Assembly (NCBI RefSeq): GCF_002563695.1
Contig: NZ_PDJI01000004.1
Span: forward strand, 1,364,001-1,428,000
Direction of reading: 5' to 3'
Length of the DNA stretch: 64,000 nt
From: Georgenia soli
Lineage (GTDB): Bacteria; Actinomycetota; Actinomycetes; Actinomycetales; Actinomycetaceae
The notes under the pieces were generated by a model. The model searched no databases and was not told the origin of the DNA. It saw only the letters and a list, made by a program, of their open reading frames with translations. The position numbers and the translations under genes are program-made. Shown in pieces: positions 59,429 to 64,000 of the stretch; positions within the stretch are counted from its first letter, which is position 1, and each line of letters opens with the position of its first letter.

Positions 59429-61337
59429 CGGGACCGCAGGGCCTGTGCCCACGGCCGGTCAGGAGCCGTCTCGTCCGGCGGGCAGGCCCGACGACGACGC
59501 CGCCTCCAACGGGACGGACCCGGACTTCGAGTCGCTCGTGCAGTACCTGAAGGAGGAGCGCGGGTTCGACTTCACCGGCTACAAGCGCAGCAGCCTCGTC
59601 CGGAGGGTCCGGCGACGCATGGAGTCGGTCGGCCTCACCGACTTCGAGCAGTACCACGACCACCTGCTGCTCCACCCCGGCGAGTTCACCGCCCTGTTCA
59701 ACACCATCCTCATCAACGTCACGGGTTTCTTCCGCGACCCCGAGGCGTGGGAGTACCTGGCGAGGTCCGTCGTCCCCGACCTGCTGGCGCGGCGGGACGA
59801 CCAGGACCTGCGCCTGTGGTGTGCCGGCTGCGCGTCCGGGGCGGAGGCGTACTCGCTGGCGATGGTGCTCGCCGAGGCGATGGGCCTGGCCGCGGTGCGC
59901 GAGCGGGTCAAGATCTACGCGACCGACGTCGACGAGGAGGCCCTCGCCCACGCGCGGCTCGCGACGTACACGGCGAAGGACGTCCACGCCGTCCCGACGC
60001 ACATGCGGGAGAAGTACCTCGAGCCGGTCGGCGAGCGGTTCACGGTCCGCAAGGAGCTGCGGCGGGTGGTGATCTTCGGCCGCAACGACCTGGTGCGGGA
60101 CGCGCCGATCTCGCACGTCGACATCCTGACGTGCCGCAACACGTTGATGTACTTCAACGCTGAGACGCAGGGGCAGATCCTCAACAGGTTCCACTTCGCG
60201 CTGAAGCCCGACGGTCTCCTCATGCTCGGCAAGGCCGAGATGCTGCTCAACCACGCCACCCGGTTCCGCCCCGTCGACCTGCGCCGACGGATCTTCCGCA
60301 AGGTGGCCGACGCCGGGCGCGACCGCCGTTTCGTCCTCCCCCCGGCAGCGCAGCAGCCCGTCACCGACCCCCCGGAGCTCACGCGGGCACGCAGCGCGGC
60401 CCTGATGGCGATGGCGCCCGCGACTCTGCTCGTGGACGTCGCGGGCCACCTCGTGCTCGCCAACCGGCGAGCGTCCCAGCTGCTGGGCATCAGCACGGCC
60501 GACCTCGGACGGCCGCTCGAGGATCTGCAGCTCGCCCTCCGTCCGGAGGGTCTGCAGGGGCGCGTCGCGGCGGTGATCGACACGCAGCGCCCCGTCCACC
60601 TCCGGGACGTGCGCTGGGAGGTGGCCCCGGCAGACCCGGGCGCGTTCGACGTGCTCATCACCCCGCTCGCCGACGAGACGAGCCGGCTGGGCGCCGCCGT
60701 CGTCTTCGAGGACGTCACGTCCTACCGGCAGCTCCACAGCGAGCTCGAGAGCGCCAACCAGCACCTGGAGACGGCGTACACGGAGCTGCAGAGCAGCAAC
60801 GAGGAGCTCGAGAGCACCAACCAGGAGCTGCAGTCCACGGTCGAGGAGCTCGAGACCACGAACGAGGAGCTGCAGAGCACCAACGAAGAGCTCGAGACCA
60901 TGAACGAGGAGCTGCAGTCGATGAACGACGAGCTCCACGTGACCAACGAGGCCCTGCGTGAGGGGCAGGACGAGATCACCCGTCTCAGCTCGTTCATGGC
61001 CTCGGTGCTCGACAGCCTGGTCGGCGCAGTGGTGGTGGTGGACCAGGACCTGCAGATCCTGGCGTGGAACTCCGTCGCCGAGGAGCTGTGGGGCGTCCGC
61101 AGCGACGAGGCGGTCGGTGCTCGTCTGCCCGACCTCGACATCGGCCTGCCGGTCGACCGGCTGCGGCAGCCGCTGCTCCACCAGATCGACGTCCCCTCCG
61201 CGGGGCCCGAGCGGCTCGAGCTGGAGGCGGTCAACCGGCGGGGACGCCTGCTCCGGGTGCGGGTGACGGTCTCTCGCCTCGCGACCGGCTCCGAGCCCTC
61301 GTCCGGCGCGGTGATCGTCATGGACCCCGCCGGGTAG
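59412..61337 (+). CDS. CheR-type methyltransferase fused to two PAS domains
   Basis: A 641-residue protein. CheR N-terminal helices at about 38-95 (FDFTGYKRSSLVRRVRRRM), SAM-binding domain at about 95-295 with WCAGCASGAEAYSLAM (usual form GCATGEEAYS) and YATDVDEEAL, and ILTCRNTLMYF. A PAS domain at about 325-435 is followed by a strict heptad coiled coil at about 440-515 (units like EELQSTNEELET) and a second PAS at about 525-635. It is the CheR partner of the preceding CheB. No methyl-accepting receptor is nearby, so the methylated target is unknown. GTG 59412. Confidence 0.88.
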   Translation: MNGRTDGTAGPVPTAGQEPSRPAGRPDDDAASNGTDPDFESLVQYLKEERGFDFTGYKRSSLVRRVRRRMESVGLTDFEQYHDHLLLHPGEFTALFNTILINVTGFFRDPEAWEYLARSVVPDLLARRDDQDLRLWCAGCASGAEAYSLAMVLAEAMGLAAVRERVKIYATDVDEEALAHARLATYTAKDVHAVPTHMREKYLEPVGERFTVRKELRRVVIFGRNDLVRDAPISHVDILTCRNTLMYFNAETQGQILNRFHFALKPDGLLMLGKAEMLLNHATRFRPVDLRRRIFRKVADAGRDRRFVLPPAAQQPVTDPPELTRARSAALMAMAPATLLVDVAGHLVLANRRASQLLGISTADLGRPLEDLQLALRPEGLQGRVAAVIDTQRPVHLRDVRWEVAPADPGAFDVLITPLADETSRLGAAVVFEDVTSYRQLHSELESANQHLETAYTELQSSNEELESTNQELQSTVEELETTNEELQSTNEELETMNEELQSMNDELHVTNEALREGQDEITRLSSFMASVLDSLVGAVVVVDQDLQILAWNSVAEELWGVRSDEAVGARLPDLDIGLPVDRLRQPLLHQIDVPSAGPERLELEAVNRRGRLLRVRVTVSRLATGSEPSSGAVIVMDPAG

Positions 61338-61378
61338 GGACCTCGGCCCCGGAGCGGCGGCCCTGCCATCATGTGCCC

Positions 61379-61852
61379 ATGAGCGACGAGTCCGACGACC
61401 TGCTCCTCTTCTGCGACCGAGCCGTGCGGGAGATGGGCGACATCCTGCTCTCCCTCGGTGACCAGCTCGCCAACGACCGCCCCGACCTGGCGGGCGCCAA
61501 CTCGCCCTACGCGATCCTCAACCACTGCCTGGGCGTGATCGAGTACTGGATCGGCGCCGTCGTCGTCGGCCGCCCGGACCACCGGGACCGCGACGCCGAG
61601 TTCACGGCCTCCGGCCCGGTCGCCCCGCTCGTCGCGCGGTCCCGGGAGGCGCTGGCACGGCTGCACGACGACGTCGCCGACCTCGACCTCGGCGCGGCCG
61701 TCGAGGGGGGACCGCGCAAGCCGTGGATGCCCACCGACCGGCCGTTCACCCGCCGCGCCGCGCTGGTGCACGTGCTGGAGGAGCTGGTCCAGCACCACGG
61801 GCACATGGAGCTCACGCGCGACATCCTCCTCGCGCGCGAGGTCTCGAACTGA
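61379..61852 (+). CDS. DinB/DUF664-family protein
   Basis: A 157-residue four-helix-bundle protein. Metal-ligand His residues fit DinB: NHCLGVIEYWIG (about 48) and VQHHGHMELTRD (about 138-142). Family members include mycothiol- or bacillithiol-dependent transferases and unassigned detoxification enzymes. ATG 61379 follows a CATCAT -10-like box at 61367-61372 with no ribosome site. It lies 41 bp after cheR but probably has its own promoter. Confidence 0.8.
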   Translation: MSDESDDLLLFCDRAVREMGDILLSLGDQLANDRPDLAGANSPYAILNHCLGVIEYWIGAVVVGRPDHRDRDAEFTASGPVAPLVARSREALARLHDDVADLDLGAAVEGGPRKPWMPTDRPFTRRAALVHVLEELVQHHGHMELTRDILLAREVSN

Positions 61853-61874
61853 CCGATCCGCCGGTCCAGGGCTG

Positions 61875-61912
61875 ACGGGCGCCCGCCGGCGCCGCAGCCG
61901 GCCGGTGCCCGT
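61875..61912. terminator. Convergent hairpin between DinB and IclR genes
   Basis: ACGGGC (61875-61880) pairs with GCCCGT (61907-61912), with an inner CCGGC/GCCGG stem and a GCCGCAGCCG loop. It touches the IclR stop codon. Confidence 0.45.
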
Positions 61913-62635
61913 TCAGGCCCCGCCCGCGAGCGCGACGAGGCGGGCCGCCCGACGCAACGCACCCGCCCTGGCGAGCACGGCCGGCGCCCGCTGGACGGGC
62001 ACGGACACGGCGACAGCCATCGGGGCGTCCGGCACGGGGGTCGCCAGGCAGACCGTGCCGAGCGCGTACTCCTCGTGGTCGACGGCGATGTCACTGCCGC
62101 CCTCGAGCTCCTGGAGCAGCGCCCGGGTCGAGGTGACCGTGCGCGGGGTGAGGTCGACCAGCGGGTGCGACGCCAGGTACTCGAGGCGGTCCTCCTCGGG
62201 CAGCGTGGCGAGGACGGCCTTGCCGAGCGCGGTGGCGTGGGCGGCGTCGTGGAAACCCACCCACAGGTCGGTCCGGGGCGCGGCGGGCGAGTCGACGATC
62301 TCGGCCAGGCGGATCTCGCCGTCGTCCAGGACGGAGAGGTAGGCGGCGGCGCCGAGCTCGTCGTGGAGCTGCTGGAGCACCTGCCGCGAGCGCCGCGGCT
62401 GCGCGCCGCCCGCTGCGAGGGCGTCCACCCGGTCCCCGACGACGTAGCCGTCCGGGGTGCGGGCCAGGTAGCCCTCGTGCACGAGGGTGCGCAGCAGGTG
62501 GTAGGTGGTGGGCAGCGGGAGGCCGACGGCGTGCGCGAGGCGTTTGGCGGGCACGGGGGCGCTCGCGGACCCGACCGCGTCGAGCAGGTTCAGGGCACGG
62601 ACGACCGAGTTGATCAGGGTGGGCTGCGCTGCCAC
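61913..62635 (-). CDS. IclR-family transcriptional regulator
   Basis: A 240-residue regulator. The winged helix at about 8-70 includes PAKRLAHAVGLPLPTTYHLLRTLVHEGYL. The effector domain at about 85-235 has HATALGKAVLATLPEEDRLEYL and ends with VPDAPMAVAVSVPV. IclR proteins control aromatic or organic-acid breakdown. The target is not adjacent in an obvious way. GTG 62635 follows GCAGGAGGTCGAC. Confidence 0.9.
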   Translation of the reverse strand: MAAQPTLINSVVRALNLLDAVGSASAPVPAKRLAHAVGLPLPTTYHLLRTLVHEGYLARTPDGYVVGDRVDALAAGGAQPRRSRQVLQQLHDELGAAAYLSVLDDGEIRLAEIVDSPAAPRTDLWVGFHDAAHATALGKAVLATLPEEDRLEYLASHPLVDLTPRTVTSTRALLQELEGGSDIAVDHEEYALGTVCLATPVPDAPMAVAVSVPVQRAPAVLARAGALRRAARLVALAGGA

Positions 62636-63043
62636 GTCGACCTCCTGCGGCCAAGGGTAGACAGGAACCTGCGCAGGTACGTCACGTTGAGGTCACGTGG
62701 AGCGTGCGGCACCTCCGCGGCAGCACGGGGTCGCGGCGGGCGGCGTCGCGGCACGGGGTCGCGGGGCGGGCGAGCCCCCTGTGCCCGCCCGCCCCGCGTC
62801 CAGCCGACCGACACCGCAGCGAGGCGACGCTTCCGGCCGGTGCCGGCACAGAGCTAGCCGACCACAGAGGAAGCGGGAGGGGCGACGGAAGTGCCTGGTG
62901 ATGACTGGGTGAATACCGCGGTCACCCCGGGGGCGAGCGCAGGGCGGAAGCCTGACGTCGGTCCGGGCACCGACACCTTCTCGCCGCGCGCGATCCGGAC
63001 ACCGTCGGTATCTTGTGATCGACCTCACCCTGCAGGAGACGTC
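62636..63043. promoter_or_regulatory. Divergent upstream region of IclR and the repeat-rich surface protein
   Basis: No gene is supported in these 408 bases. An 11-bp perfect hairpin lies at 62761-62771/62787-62797. A -10-like TATCTT at 63009-63014 would start the plus transcript about 25 bases before ATG 63044. The bases 62860-62990 look structured but match no riboswitch consensus I can recall, and they lie upstream of the proposed start. Confidence 0.45.
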
Positions 63044-64000
63044 ATGGCGCACCCAGCTCAGCGACGCGAGGACGGCATCGACCGCCTCGCGAGCTGGGCG
63101 CGGCGCGGCCTTCTGGCCCTCGGCGGTACCGGCGCCGCGGTGCTTCTCTCCGCAGGTCTCACCACCTCCGCCGCGGCCGACGACTACGGCGACGACGACG
63201 GCGAGGCGCTCCTACGGGGCGTCACCTCCGTCGTCGCCGAGACGGTGGACGACGCCGCAGCGCCGGCGGTGCGAGAGCTCCCCTCCCCGGTCGGCGAGGT
63301 CGTCTCCGGAACCGTGAGACCCGCAGCCCGTGCGGTGGCCGAGCCAGTCGTGCAGGGGGCGACCGGGCCGGTCGCGCAGAAGCTGGTCACGCCGGCCGTG
63401 CAGGAGGTGGCCGCGCCGGCCACGGACGAGGTAGTTGCACCGGTGGTGCGAGAGGTTGCCGAGCCGGTGACCCGGGTGACGGAGCCGGTGGTCGACGCCG
63501 CCGCGCCTGTGGTGGGCGCGGTCCTCCAGGACGTCGTCGAACCGGTGACCGAGGGCGTCGTCGCCCCCGTCGTCGAGCCGGTCAGGGAAAGGCTCGACGC
63601 GCCGATCGTCGATCCGGTGGCGGACGGCGTCCTGGCGCCCCTCGTCGGCGCAGTGGTGACGCCCGTCCTCGACGGCGTCCTCGCCCCGGTCGCCGACGGG
63701 GTGGTGACGCCTGTCCTCGGCGGTGTGGTGACGCCTCTCCTCGGCGGTGTTCTCGACCCGGTGAGCGCTGTGCCCGTCATGCCGGCAGTCGACGCCGTCA
63801 TGGAAGCCGGCGTCGACGTGACAGGGCACGGCGCGAGGACTTCCGGCTCCCTAGCAGGTGATCTTGCGGCGACGCGGCCCGACTCGGCAGCCGCGCCCGA
63901 CACCCTGCCTGTCCGGCATGCTCACACGGCGGTCTCCCGCGGCACCGACGCCACAGGCGTCGATGTCGCCCTCCTGCTCGACACATCACTCTCCCCGTCG
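63044..64000 (+). CDS. Secreted octapeptide-repeat protein (partial, cut by right edge)
   Basis: The frame is open from ATG 63044 (GCAGGAGACGTC upstream) to the window end, 319 codons with no stop. A signal peptide is visible at about 15-45 (RRGLLALGGTGAAVLLSAG, ending TTSAAADD). From about 60 to 250 the chain is a degenerate eight-residue repeat of the form GVVTPVLG or EVVAPVVR, with Pro at a fixed position. The rest is Ala/Thr-rich and low in structure. I recognise no family. It is probably an exported wall-spanning or surface protein. Confidence 0.82.
   Translation, partial: MAHPAQRREDGIDRLASWARRGLLALGGTGAAVLLSAGLTTSAAADDYGDDDGEALLRGVTSVVAETVDDAAAPAVRELPSPVGEVVSGTVRPAARAVAEPVVQGATGPVAQKLVTPAVQEVAAPATDEVVAPVVREVAEPVTRVTEPVVDAAAPVVGAVLQDVVEPVTEGVVAPVVEPVRERLDAPIVDPVADGVLAPLVGAVVTPVLDGVLAPVADGVVTPVLGGVVTPLLGGVLDPVSAVPVMPAVDAVMEAGVDVTGHGARTSGSLAGDLAATRPDSAAAPDTLPVRHAHTAVSRGTDATGVDVALLLDTSLSPS

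Noticed and set aside
62860..63000. Possible c-di-AMP (ydaO) or c-di-GMP riboswitch before the repeat-rich surface protein
   Set aside because: Only loose resemblance (GGGTGAATACC and GGAAGCCTGACG); the conserved GCTAACC..GTAGGCG core of ydaO and the GACGCAAAGCC core of GEMM are missing, and a -10 box lies downstream of it.

Overview
This window is high-GC DNA with dense genes, many ATGA/GTGA stop-start overlaps, frequent GTG starts and several start codons about 7-10 bases after a -10-like box (leaderless style). Those traits, together with the families present (ANTAR regulator, excalibur nuclease, DUF2530, DivIVA-like coiled coils, CWB2 repeats, a mycothiol-era DinB protein), point to an actinobacterium, probably of the Micrococcales (Georgenia/Cellulomonas-like). 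The genus is inference. I saw no tRNA, rRNA, CRISPR array, insertion sequence or replication origin.

Layout. 1-6568: a CitA/DcuS-type two-component system (cut at the left edge) diverges from a tctCBA tricarboxylate uptake operon that continues into a universal stress protein and an RraA-like protein. 6761-15731: a catabolic block of lower GC by eye than its flanks. A minus-strand operon (MFS importer, alpha/beta hydrolase, isochorismatase-like hydrolase, ACMSD-like amidohydrolase, aldehyde dehydrogenase, cyclic amidohydrolase) diverges from an asparaginase-like gene and a GntR regulator; it looks like an N-heterocycle or cyclic-amide pathway. 16057-23515: a HAD phosphatase, a secreted metallophosphoesterase, a large cell-wall-anchored subtilase with two kinds of internal repeats, and a 71-residue putative zinc-finger protein. 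23550-32292: a seven-gene LacI-headed operon whose enzyme set matches the acyl-CoA route for 2-deoxy-D-ribonate.

32667-39936: two overlapping coiled-coil genes resembling the Scy/FilP polarity proteins, a PAS-GAF-PP2C phosphatase, a stand-alone Cas2-fold protein, a septum-formation-type lipoprotein and a DHFR-like reductase. 40384-47804: a BCCT choline/betaine-type transporter, a ketosteroid-dehydrogenase-like flavoprotein, a PAP2 phosphatase, DUF2530, an FkbM methyltransferase and an unknown protein. 47879-53440: an excalibur/HNH nuclease, a DUF3592 protein, a polytopic membrane protein, a DASS anion transporter and a TauE exporter. 53554-55867: a 2-oxoacid/acetoin dehydrogenase E1 alpha-beta pair with a free lipoyl domain. 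56097-61852: a signalling cluster (STAS, PAS-GAF-ANTAR, coiled coil, CheB, CheR-PAS) and a DinB protein. 61913-64000: an IclR regulator and the start of a secreted octapeptide-repeat protein cut by the right edge.

The main themes are import and CoA-dependent breakdown of organic acids under dedicated regulators, and envelope/stress signalling built from soluble sensor modules. The candidate systems of most interest are the deoxyribonate-type operon, the unassigned N-heterocycle block, and the E1 pair served by a lone lipoyl domain.
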